Below are positions 51,278-58,038 of a stretch of 64,000 bases of DNA, in pieces. The stretch is from Limiplasma sp036645955 (GTDB lineage: Bacteria; Bacillota; Clostridia; Christensenellales; Aristaeellaceae): positions 7,319-71,318 of the forward strand of contig JAVXND010000009.1 of assembly GCA_036645955.1 (NCBI GenBank), read 5' to 3'. A program made the position numbers and the translations under genes. Below the pieces are notes generated by a model. The model did not search any database, had not been told where the DNA came from, and was given only the letters and a program-made list of their open reading frames with translations. Within the stretch, counting starts at the first letter, position 1, and each line of letters opens with the position of its first letter.

Positions 51278-51306
51278 ATTATAGACGGTTCCCCGCGACG
51301 TGTCAA
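51278..51306 (-). promoter_or_regulatory. Perfect consensus SigA promoter
   Basis: TTGACA (51301-51306), exactly 17 nt, TATAAT (51278-51283) on the minus strand. It is the only promoter noticed here with both hexamers perfect, implying strong transcription. Confidence 0.85.
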
Positions 51307-51401
51307 GAAGGGAATTCTGCGCCCTCGCCGCGGCCTTGACCCCCAACCTTGACCCGCCGATTTTTTTCAAATTTTCATTCTGTATTTTTTTGTCGAATCA
51401 C

Positions 51402-51430
51402 TTGCCTTTACGCAACCGTACAACTATACT
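51402..51430 (+). promoter_or_regulatory. Promoter of the soluble diguanylate cyclase gene
   Basis: TTGCCT (51402-51407), a 17-nt spacer and TATACT (51425-51430), 64 nt before the start. Confidence 0.6.
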
Positions 51431-51494
51431 TATCCATGCGGCATAAAATTCGTTTTAACTGATTGGGATTCCCCGGCATCAAGGGAGGTTTACC

Positions 51495-52871
51495 ATGTCT
51501 ATTCCAAGCGCTGTTTTCCCTGCATCCCTTTGCAAGCTTCATGAGCCTTTCATGAGCGCAAATACGCATCCAGACCGCACGCAGCCCTGCATGGATGATG
51601 ATTTTTTCAGCACACTGCTGTTGGATTCCCAGATGGCGCTTTTTGATTATGATGTATTTGCGGACGATTTTGTTCTTTCCGTCATGCTTGACAACGGGCA
51701 AAGGGTCACGCGGCATTACGAAACTTTTCTTGCCACGCTTGCAAGCCGTCAATCCATTCCGGAGGAGCTGCGGCAGGGGGTGCTTGTGACTGCCAAGCAG
51801 TGCTGTGCTCAGGCAGGAAAAACCAGCTTTTCCATCTGCATTGATTTACACCTGAGCGGTGAATACCGTTGGTATTTGGCTTTTGTTCACAGCCTGACGA
51901 ACACGCTAGGCAAAGTGAACCGCGTGATCGGGCGCTTACGTGATGTGCAAGCCGAAAAGCTCACTGAGCTTCGCCTTCAAAGCCTGAGCCTATACCGCAA
52001 TGCCGTGGATTTTGCCAGCCTGTTTGTATACGAATTTGATTTGCCCGGCTTTAAGCCGCTTGCGGCTGTGGACGGGAAGCGCTGTTCAAAGGATTTTTAC
52101 CCCTGCGAGCAATACCTCGACCCAAACCACAGCCAGCTCATCCACCCCGAATCACGCGAGGCGCTTTCCAAGCTGCTTTGTGAACAGGCTTTGCTATGCG
52201 CCTACCACGAACGGCGCTACGAGCTTGCGCTGGTACTGCGCATTTTGAACCTACGTTCGGAATGGGTTTGGGTACGGCTTACCATCCACCTCAGCTATTG
52301 CGCAAGCACAAGCATTCAAGCTCACGGCATTATTTATATGCAAACCATTCAAGAGCAGGTGGTTCTTGAGGAACGCGCCAAGCACGATTGCATCACAGGC
52401 CTGCTCAATCGCGGCGCAACCGAGGAGCAAATGAACGATTTGCTTTTAAACAGCCCGACCGCCGCTTATTTCTTCATTTTTGATGTGGATAATTTCAAAT
52501 CCATCAACGATACGCACGGGCACGCCGAGGGTGATTTTACCTTAAAGCAGGTAGCAACCGCCCTGCGAGAGCATTTACGGCAAAGCGATATTTTGGGGCG
52601 CATCGGCGGCGACGAGTTTGTGGCTTTGCTCACTGGTATGGAAAACAGAGCCGCTGTAGAGCGCAAGGCAAGCGAGCTGCTGACCGCTGTATCTGAAACA
52701 AAAAGCCCTGCCATATGGCAGGGCGGAGCGGCGCTTAGCATTTCCATCGGCATCGCCTGCGCCCCAGAGCATGGCATGAGCTTCGATACGCTCTACCGCG
52801 CCGCCGACCGAGCGCTCTACCTTGCCAAGGGGGCTGGAAAAAATCAATTTTGCATCATGGGCAAGGCATAG
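51495..52871 (+). CDS. Cytosolic diguanylate cyclase with I-site
   Basis: The 458-residue protein has no membrane span. Its first 290 residues form a sensory region with PAS-like segments (DFFSTLLLDSQMALFDYDVF, YRNAVDFASLFVYEFDLPGF), and a GGDEF domain fills the rest: DCITGLLNRGATEEQ, FDVDNFKSINDTHGHAEGDF, GGDEF at 371-375. The inhibitory RQSD (362-365) stands exactly five residues before GGDEF, so product feedback is expected. GGAGG lies 6 nt before the ATG. It is divergent from the RNA candidate and rny, and faces pyrI across a shared hairpin. Confidence 0.92.
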   Translation: MSIPSAVFPASLCKLHEPFMSANTHPDRTQPCMDDDFFSTLLLDSQMALFDYDVFADDFVLSVMLDNGQRVTRHYETFLATLASRQSIPEELRQGVLVTAKQCCAQAGKTSFSICIDLHLSGEYRWYLAFVHSLTNTLGKVNRVIGRLRDVQAEKLTELRLQSLSLYRNAVDFASLFVYEFDLPGFKPLAAVDGKRCSKDFYPCEQYLDPNHSQLIHPESREALSKLLCEQALLCAYHERRYELALVLRILNLRSEWVWVRLTIHLSYCASTSIQAHGIIYMQTIQEQVVLEERAKHDCITGLLNRGATEEQMNDLLLNSPTAAYFFIFDVDNFKSINDTHGHAEGDFTLKQVATALREHLRQSDILGRIGGDEFVALLTGMENRAAVERKASELLTAVSETKSPAIWQGGAALSISIGIACAPEHGMSFDTLYRAADRALYLAKGAGKNQFCIMGKA

Positions 52872-52880
52872 CTGCCCATG

Positions 52881-52925
52881 ATACTAAATAGCCATGCCGC
52901 ATATTGCGGCATGGCTATTTAGTAT
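52881..52925. repeat. Hairpin family B, copy 2 (between convergent genes)
   Basis: The arms are identical to copy 1 (52881-52901 and 52905-52925), the loop being TAT instead of ACA. It lies 9 bp after the diguanylate cyclase stop and 8 bp from the pyrI stop, so it probably terminates both transcripts. Confidence 0.85.
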
Positions 52926-52933
52926 TTGGACGG

Positions 52934-53356
52934 CTACTCGTCCTTATGCTTTGCCTCACAATAAAAGCAGCGGTATACGCGCTTGCCCTCATCTGCCAGC
53001 AGAAAAATTTGATCTAGCTCCTGCTCTGTTTGGGTGATGCAACGCGGGTTTTTGCATTTCATCAGGTTTACCACGCGGCTGGGCATTTCCAGATGTTTCT
53101 TATCCACGCGCACGCCGTCGCGGATGACATTGATGGTGATATCGGGGTCAATATACCCAAGCATGTCCAAATTGAGCGGGATTTCCTGATCAATCTTGAT
53201 AATGTCCTTCTTGCCCATATGCTGTGATTTTGCATTTTTGATGATGGCAACCGAGCAATCCAGCGAATCCAAGCCCAAATAGCGGTAAATTTCCATGCTT
53301 CTGCCCGCGCGGATATGGTCGATCACATAGCCGTTTTGAATGCTGTCAATGTTCAT
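52934..53356 (-). CDS. pyrI: Aspartate carbamoyltransferase regulatory chain
   Basis: PyrI binds CTP/ATP and holds ATCase trimers together. The 140-residue protein has the nucleotide-binding N-terminal part (GYVIDHIRAGRSMEIYRYLG) and a C-terminal zinc domain with four cysteines in CKNPRC and CFYCE. It overlaps pyrB by 4 bp. Presence of pyrI indicates an allosterically controlled pathway instead of, or besides, PyrR-type attenuation. Confidence 0.95.
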   Translation of the reverse strand: MNIDSIQNGYVIDHIRAGRSMEIYRYLGLDSLDCSVAIIKNAKSQHMGKKDIIKIDQEIPLNLDMLGYIDPDITINVIRDGVRVDKKHLEMPSRVVNLMKCKNPRCITQTEQELDQIFLLADEGKRVYRCFYCEAKHKDE

Positions 53357-54270
53357 GCTTCCACCTCCAAGAGCTTCATTAAAAGCGCCTCGCGCATGAA
53401 TTTGCCATACAGCACTTGTTTAAAGTAGCAAGCGCGGGGGTCGCTGTCCACAGCGCGGCTAATTTCGTTCACACGCGGCAGGGGATGCATAACGCACAAA
53501 TCCTTACGCGAGCGCTGTAATTTATCCATGTCCAGAATATAGCTATCCTTCAACCGCACATAATCCGCTTCGTTAAAGAAGCGCTCGCGCTGTACGCGGG
53601 TCATATACAAAATATCGAGGGTGCCGATCACGTCCTCCAGCTTTTCCACCTCATGAAAGCTCACGCCTTTTTGGATCATGGTTTCCCGCAGATAATCCGG
53701 AATGCGAAGCTCATTAGGCGAAATAAGCACAAAACGGATGCTCTTGTAGCGCGACATGGCATTGATCAAGCTATGCACCGTGCGGCCAAATTGCAGGTCG
53801 CCGCACATGCCCACCACCAGCTGATTCAAGCGGCCTTTTTCACGGCGGATGGTCAGCAAATCGGCCAAGGTTTGCGTGGGGTGATTATGTCCGCCGTCGC
53901 CCGCGTTGATAATGGGCACAGGGCAGACCTGCGCCGCCGCCGTGGGCGCGCCCTCCTTGGGGTGGCGCATGGCAATGATATCCGCATAGCAAGCCGCCGT
54001 GCGCACCGTGTCTGACACGCTCTCCCCCTTGCTGGCTGACGAGCTATCCGCCGTTGAAAAGCCAAGCACATTTCCGCCCAGCTCCATCATCGCCGCTTCA
54101 AAGCTTAAGCGCGTGCGCGTGCTAGGCTCATAAAACAGCGTAGCCAGCTTGCGCCCATGCATGCATTCGGCGTATTTTTTGGGGTTTGCAATGATGTCGT
54201 CCGCACGGTCCATCAGCTCGTCAATTTCGGCCATGCTCAGGTCCCGAATGTCTAATAAATGCCTAGGCAA
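53353..54270 (-). CDS. pyrB: Aspartate carbamoyltransferase catalytic chain
   Basis: PyrB joins carbamoyl phosphate to aspartate. The 305-residue protein has the carbamoyl-phosphate loop FYEPSTRTRLSFE (about 48-60), SKGESVSDT and HPLPRVNEI. The start is TTG with AAGGAG 8 nt upstream. It is separated from pyrE by 478 bp of repeats, so it needs its own promoter; a CATACT at about 54320 is a possible but weak -10. It is coupled to pyrI. Confidence 0.95.
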   Translation of the reverse strand: MPRHLLDIRDLSMAEIDELMDRADDIIANPKKYAECMHGRKLATLFYEPSTRTRLSFEAAMMELGGNVLGFSTADSSSASKGESVSDTVRTAACYADIIAMRHPKEGAPTAAAQVCPVPIINAGDGGHNHPTQTLADLLTIRREKGRLNQLVVGMCGDLQFGRTVHSLINAMSRYKSIRFVLISPNELRIPDYLRETMIQKGVSFHEVEKLEDVIGTLDILYMTRVQRERFFNEADYVRLKDSYILDMDKLQRSRKDLCVMHPLPRVNEISRAVDSDPRACYFKQVLYGKFMREALLMKLLEVEA

Positions 54271-54333
54271 ATTGAACGCTCCTTTTCAAAGGGTCATCGC
54301 CCTCTGCTGATTATTGATAAGTATGATATGGGA

Positions 54334-54497
54334 TATTTGGGGGTTGGGATGTCGTGACATGCCCTTACATTGCGCTTTGTAATGAATGCTGCGTTTCATG
54401 GGCGGACACCATCGTCGCAAATGGACATTTGGGGTTGGGATGTCCCTTTAACCATTGCGCTTTGCGATAAATGCTACGTTCCCTGTAGGGACACCAT
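54334..54497. repeat. Imperfect direct duplication (two units, 93-bp offset)
   Basis: ATTTGGGGGTTGGGATGTC at 54334 and ATTTGGGGTTGGGATGTC at 54427 begin two units that both continue with ATTGCGCTTTG, ATGCT(G/A)CGTT and a partial or whole family A palindrome. Confidence 0.65.
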
Positions 54498-54523
54498 ATA
54501 TGGTGTCCGCCCAGTTCGCGTTC
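54481..54523 (-). repeat. Palindromic repeat family A, inverted copy
   Basis: It reads, on the plus strand, CCCTGTAG, GGACACCATATATGGTGTCC and GCCCAGTTCGCGTTC, the exact reverse orientation of copies 1 and 2. A half copy (GGGCGGACACCAT) lies at about 54399-54411. Confidence 0.8.
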
Positions 54524-54606
54524 CCCGCCCTTCATCCACATCGAGGAACAATGTGAAGGAATGAGGAAGATGGCAATAGGATATTGTCACCAATATGGGA
54601 TGGGTA

Positions 54607-54648
54607 TAACGCCAGCTGGGCGGACACCATATATGGTGTCCCTACAGG
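54607..54648 (+). repeat. Palindromic repeat family A, copy downstream of pyrE
   Basis: AACGCCAGCTGGGC, GGACACCATATATGGTGTCC and CTACAGG, as in copy 2. Together with the inverted copy it brackets about 80 bp. Confidence 0.85.
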
Positions 54649-54651
54649 GAT

Positions 54652-54727
54652 CGCGGCATTCGCGGATGAACGCGGCATTCGCGGACGGGCGCAGCATTCA
54701 CGGATTCGCGCGGCATATACGGTCATG
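54652..54727. repeat. 19-bp tandem repeat, four units
   Basis: CGCGGCATT (or CGCAGCATT / CGCGGCATA) recurs at 54652, 54671, 54690 and 54709, an exact 19-bp period; a further partial unit at 54742 covers the pyrE stop. The period is not a multiple of three, so it is non-coding. Confidence 0.8.
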
Positions 54728-54748
54728 CCGTTTGAGCCGTCCGCGGCA

Positions 54749-55387
54749 TTACTTCATCCAGCTCTCGTCTGCGGGTTGGTTGCGAAAACGCAGGAGCATA
54801 TCCACCTGCTCGGGCTTGATATACCCTTCTTCTGCCGCAACATGCGCCAGCACGTCAAAGTTGGAAAGGCTCACATTTTTCACGTTTTCAGCCGCCAAGC
54901 GCTCCAGCCCTTTTTTCATGCCATATGTGAATATGCTCACCACTCCAAGCACATTTGCGCCTGCTTCACGCAGTACATCCACCACTTCAACAACACTTCC
55001 GCCCGTTGAAATGAGGTCTTCCACCACAACAACCTTTTGCCCTTTTTCGAGTTTGCCCTCAATTTGGTTGCCGCGCCCATGATCCTTGGCACCGCCGCGC
55101 ACATAGCCCATGGGCAGGTTCATCAGATGCGCCACAATAGCCGCGTGCGCAATGCCTGCCGTAGATGTGCCCATGAGCACCTCCGCCTCCGGATATTCGC
55201 GGCGAATGGTCTCCGCCAACGCTGTTTCCACTTGGGTGCGCACAACGGGCGCTGTTAAGGTCAGGCGGTTATCGCAATAAATGGGGCTTTTGATACCGCT
55301 TGCCCATGTAAAGGGCTGTTCGGGGCGCAGAAACACCGCGCCTATGGACAACAGTGATTTGGCAATGGCTTTTTCCATCGTTTCCAT
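54749..55387 (-). CDS. pyrE: Orotate phosphoribosyltransferase
   Basis: PyrE makes OMP from orotate and PRPP. The 212-residue protein shows WASGIKSPIYCDNRL (orotate side), VLMGTSTAGIAHAAIVA and the PRPP loop VVVVEDLISTGGSVVEVV. The start at 55387 has GAGGAGG 9 nt upstream. The open frame continues 201 nt further 5', through one copy of the 67-bp repeat, but that part is translated repeat DNA. A second ATG three codons in is possible. The gene ends in the 19-bp tandem array. Confidence 0.94.
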   Translation of the reverse strand: METMEKAIAKSLLSIGAVFLRPEQPFTWASGIKSPIYCDNRLTLTAPVVRTQVETALAETIRREYPEAEVLMGTSTAGIAHAAIVAHLMNLPMGYVRGGAKDHGRGNQIEGKLEKGQKVVVVEDLISTGGSVVEVVDVLREAGANVLGVVSIFTYGMKKGLERLAAENVKNVSLSNFDVLAHVAAEEGYIKPEQVDMLLRFRNQPADESWMK

Positions 55388-55417
55388 TGTTTGAAACCTC
55401 CTCAAATTTTGATTGGG

Positions 55418-55618
55418 TCTTGCGGCCTTCGGCGAGCAGGGTTTCACCCTGCACCTGACAAGGGCTTCGCCCTTGACCCGTTTTATCCTTGCTGGGTTTG
55501 CTTGACGTTCGCGGCATAGCCCTTCGGGCTGTTCGCTCACTCGCGCCGCTTTCTTGCGGCCTTCGGCGAGCAGGGTTTCACCCTGCACCTGACAAGGGCT
55601 TCGCCCTTGACCCGTTTT
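55418..55618. repeat. 67-bp perfect direct repeat with hairpins, between pyrF and pyrE
   Basis: Two identical 67-bp units (55418-55484 and 55552-55618) are 134 bp apart. Each holds small inverted repeats (CAGGGTTTCACCCTG, AAGGGCTTCGCCCTT); the spacer has AGCCCTTCGGGCT. The upstream unit lies next to the pyrF stop and the other just before the pyrE ribosome site, so transcripts crossing the gap would fold strongly. Confidence 0.9.
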
Positions 55619-55621
55619 TTT

Positions 55622-56335
55622 TCACCCTAAAAATTCACTCACGCAACGGCGATAGGCTTGCACAGGGTCACTCGCTTGCGTTACAGGGCGACCCACCACA
55701 ATATAATCACTGCCCCCAAGCCTTGCCTTGCTTGGCGTCATTACACGCGCTTGATCATCTGCCGCGCTATCTGCAAAGCGAATGCCGGGCGTTACCGTCC
55801 AAAATTCACTGCCGCAGACCTCCTTCACTTGCGCCGCTTCAAGCGGTGAACATACCACGCCATCCAGCCCCGCAAGCTTCGCGTTCTTTGCATACTGCTT
55901 CACTGTGTCCGCCATGCTTGCGTCAATCAGCAATTCGCGCCGCATGCGCTCCTCACTCGTAGATGTCAGCTGTGTAACCGCTAACAGCATCGGCCTTGTG
56001 CCGTCAGGGCGCGTTAAACCCTCCACCGCCGCCCTCATCATCTCAATCGTGCCTGCCGCATGCAGGTTGGTCATGTCCACATCCAGCTTAGACAACACCG
56101 CCATGGCACTTTTCACCGTGTTGGGAATGTCATGCAGCTTCAAATCCAAAAAGATCTTATGCCCGCGTGCTTTGATTTCCCTCACAATTTGAGGGCCCTG
56201 CGCATAAAACAGCTCCATGCCCACCTTCACATACGGTTTTTCGTCTTGAAACCGATCCAGAAAAGCATACACCCGCTCCGCACTCGGAAAATCCAATGCA
56301 ATAATCACATCACCTGTTGGCTTGCTCACTTCCAT
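55622..56335 (-). CDS. pyrF: Orotidine 5'-phosphate decarboxylase
   Basis: PyrF decarboxylates OMP to UMP. The product (237 residues) has VIIALDFPSAERVYAFLDRF and the catalytic KIFLDLKLHDIPNTV with the Lys-Asp-Lys-Asp array, and the phosphate-binding YIVVGRPVTQA. Two starts are possible: ATG at 56335, only 3 nt from GGAGG, or GTG at 56329, 9 nt from it and overlapping the pyrD stop (GTGA). The longer open frame upstream lies in pyrD. Confidence 0.94.
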   Translation of the reverse strand: MEVSKPTGDVIIALDFPSAERVYAFLDRFQDEKPYVKVGMELFYAQGPQIVREIKARGHKIFLDLKLHDIPNTVKSAMAVLSKLDVDMTNLHAAGTIEMMRAAVEGLTRPDGTRPMLLAVTQLTSTSEERMRRELLIDASMADTVKQYAKNAKLAGLDGVVCSPLEAAQVKEVCGSEFWTVTPGIRFADSAADDQARVMTPSKARLGGSDYIVVGRPVTQASDPVQAYRRCVSEFLG

Positions 56336-57240
56336 GCACCTCCAATACATTTTTGTAACTCTTGAATCCCGTATTTTTCCATCACTCGCGGCAAATCGGC
56401 AATGATTTTGGGGCATACATACGGATCAACCAAGTTTTGTGCGCCTACCTGAACCGCTGTTGCCCCTGCAAGCATCATTTCCACCACATCCTCCGCCGTG
56501 GCCACACCGCCCATGCCGATCACCGGTATGTGAACCGCACGCGCAACCTGATACACCATTCTCAGCGCCACCGGAAAGATCGCCGGTCCTGAAAATCCGC
56601 CCATTTGATTGGCCAGCACAGGCTTTTTGGTTTTTAAATCAATGCGCATCCCAAGCAATGTATTAATCAGCGACAGCCCGTCCGCGCCCGCAGACTCACA
56701 CGCTTTGGCAATTTCTACAATGTCCGTTACATTGGGGCTTAGCTTTACATACACCGGCTTATGCGTGACCGCCTTGACCGCGCGGGTTATTTTTGCCGCA
56801 TTTTCAGGGCATACCCCGAACGCCATGCCTCCGCCATGCACATTGGGGCAGCTGATGTTTAGCTCAATCAGCCCCACCTGCTCCTGCGCATCCAGCAATC
56901 CACAGCATTCCACATATTCCTCCACAGAAAAGCCGCTCACATTGGCAATGACCTTTTTATGAAAAAATGTCTTCAGCTTCGGCAGCTCCTGCGCGATCAC
57001 CTGCTGAACCCCTGGATTTTGCAAGCCCACCGCGTTTAGCATGCCGCTCACGCACTCCGCCACGCGGGGGGTGGGGTTTCCAAAGCGCGGCTCCAGCGTT
57101 GTGCCCTTAAACGAGAAGGTGCCCAGCTGGTTGATATCGTAAAAGTCCTTAAACTCCGCGCCATAACCAAAGGTGCCGCTCGCGGGAATCACAGGGTTAT
57201 CCAGCGTCCAGCCTGAAAGTGTTACCGCTGTATTCACCAT
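56326..57240 (-). CDS. pyrD: Dihydroorotate dehydrogenase, class 1B catalytic subunit
   Basis: PyrD oxidises dihydroorotate with FMN and, in class 1B, passes electrons to NAD+ through PyrK. The 304-residue protein has PVIPASGTFGYGAEF, LIELNISCPNVHGGG with the catalytic cysteine, VYVKLSPNVTDI and VIGMGGVATAEDVVEMMLAG. Neighbouring pyrK supports class 1B. Its ATG overlaps the pyrK stop by 7 bp. Confidence 0.96.
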   Translation of the reverse strand: MVNTAVTLSGWTLDNPVIPASGTFGYGAEFKDFYDINQLGTFSFKGTTLEPRFGNPTPRVAECVSGMLNAVGLQNPGVQQVIAQELPKLKTFFHKKVIANVSGFSVEEYVECCGLLDAQEQVGLIELNISCPNVHGGGMAFGVCPENAAKITRAVKAVTHKPVYVKLSPNVTDIVEIAKACESAGADGLSLINTLLGMRIDLKTKKPVLANQMGGFSGPAIFPVALRMVYQVARAVHIPVIGMGGVATAEDVVEMMLAGATAVQVGAQNLVDPYVCPKIIADLPRVMEKYGIQELQKCIGGAWK

Positions 57241-57995
57241 TTGATTTCCTCCTTAAACAGCACTGGCCCATCCTTACAAATGCGTTTGGAGCCGTATTTG
57301 GTTTCACAGCTGCAGCCCATGCACACCCCAAAGCCGCAAGCCATGCGCTCCTCAAAGCTGAACTGCCCATGAATGCCGTTTTCCTCCGCAACCCCATACA
57401 CCGCCTTTAGCATGGGCTCCGGCCCGCAGGTGTAGAGATAATCGTATTTTCCGCACAAGCCGCGCATGGCATCGGTCACAAAGCCCTTCACGCCCATACT
57501 GCCATCCGCGGTGCTCACCGCAACGGGTACGGAAAGCTCCTCAAATTCCTTTTTCCAAAATACTTCCTCCGCCGTGTTGAAGCCCAGAATGACGCTTGGC
57601 TTTTTGCAAGCCGCCAACAGCTTTTTACACAGCGCATACAATGGCGGCGTGCCTACGCCCCCGCCCACCAACAGCGGCAGCTGCGAAGCCGTCACCGTAT
57701 CGCGCTCGTTTACATCAAAGCCGTTGCCCAAGCCCGTCAGCGCATCCAGCTTCCCGCCCACGGGAAATTCGCTCATGCCCTCCGTGCCATGCCCCACCAC
57801 TTTATAGATCAAATCAAGACTGCCTTTTTCGCCGCTTCGCCAATCGCATACCGAAATGGGACGGCGCAGGTAAAACCCCGGCAGCGCCAGCTGCACAAAC
57901 TGCCCCGCGCGCAAAATGCCGCGCGTATCGCCCGTCAAGTGCATATGGTAAACATTCGGTGCGATCTGTTGATTCCGATTGACCACAAACTCCAA
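57234..57995 (-). CDS. pyrK: Dihydroorotate dehydrogenase electron-transfer subunit
   Basis: PyrK carries FAD and a [2Fe-2S] cluster and links PyrD to NAD+. The 253-residue protein has a flavin-reductase-like half (RRPISVCDW, YKVVGHGTEGMSEF, LLVGGGVGTPPLYALCKK) and the cluster cysteines in CGFGVCMGCSCET with a later CKDGPV. The start was set at TTG 57995: it has GGGGGG 6 nt upstream and gives a normal length, while the longer frame (to 58088) runs into carB. Confidence 0.92.
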   Translation of the reverse strand: MEFVVNRNQQIAPNVYHMHLTGDTRGILRAGQFVQLALPGFYLRRPISVCDWRSGEKGSLDLIYKVVGHGTEGMSEFPVGGKLDALTGLGNGFDVNERDTVTASQLPLLVGGGVGTPPLYALCKKLLAACKKPSVILGFNTAEEVFWKKEFEELSVPVAVSTADGSMGVKGFVTDAMRGLCGKYDYLYTCGPEPMLKAVYGVAEENGIHGQFSFEERMACGFGVCMGCSCETKYGSKRICKDGPVLFKEEIKW

Positions 57996-58038
57996 TCCAA
58001 TCCCCCCTTTTCTTCGCTTTCGGAGCCACGCTTCCCCA

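Noticed and set aside
50860..51494. RNase P RNA, tmRNA or SRP RNA in the rny upstream gap
   Set aside because: The conserved core sequences of these RNAs were looked for on both strands and not found.
54334..54727. CRISPR-like array
   Set aside because: Units are of different kinds and spacing, the palindromes are not separated by unique spacers of equal length, and there are no cas genes.
55388..55588. 67-residue N-terminal extension of PyrE
   Set aside because: It is translated 67-bp repeat DNA; GAGGAGG and normal family length place the start at 55387.
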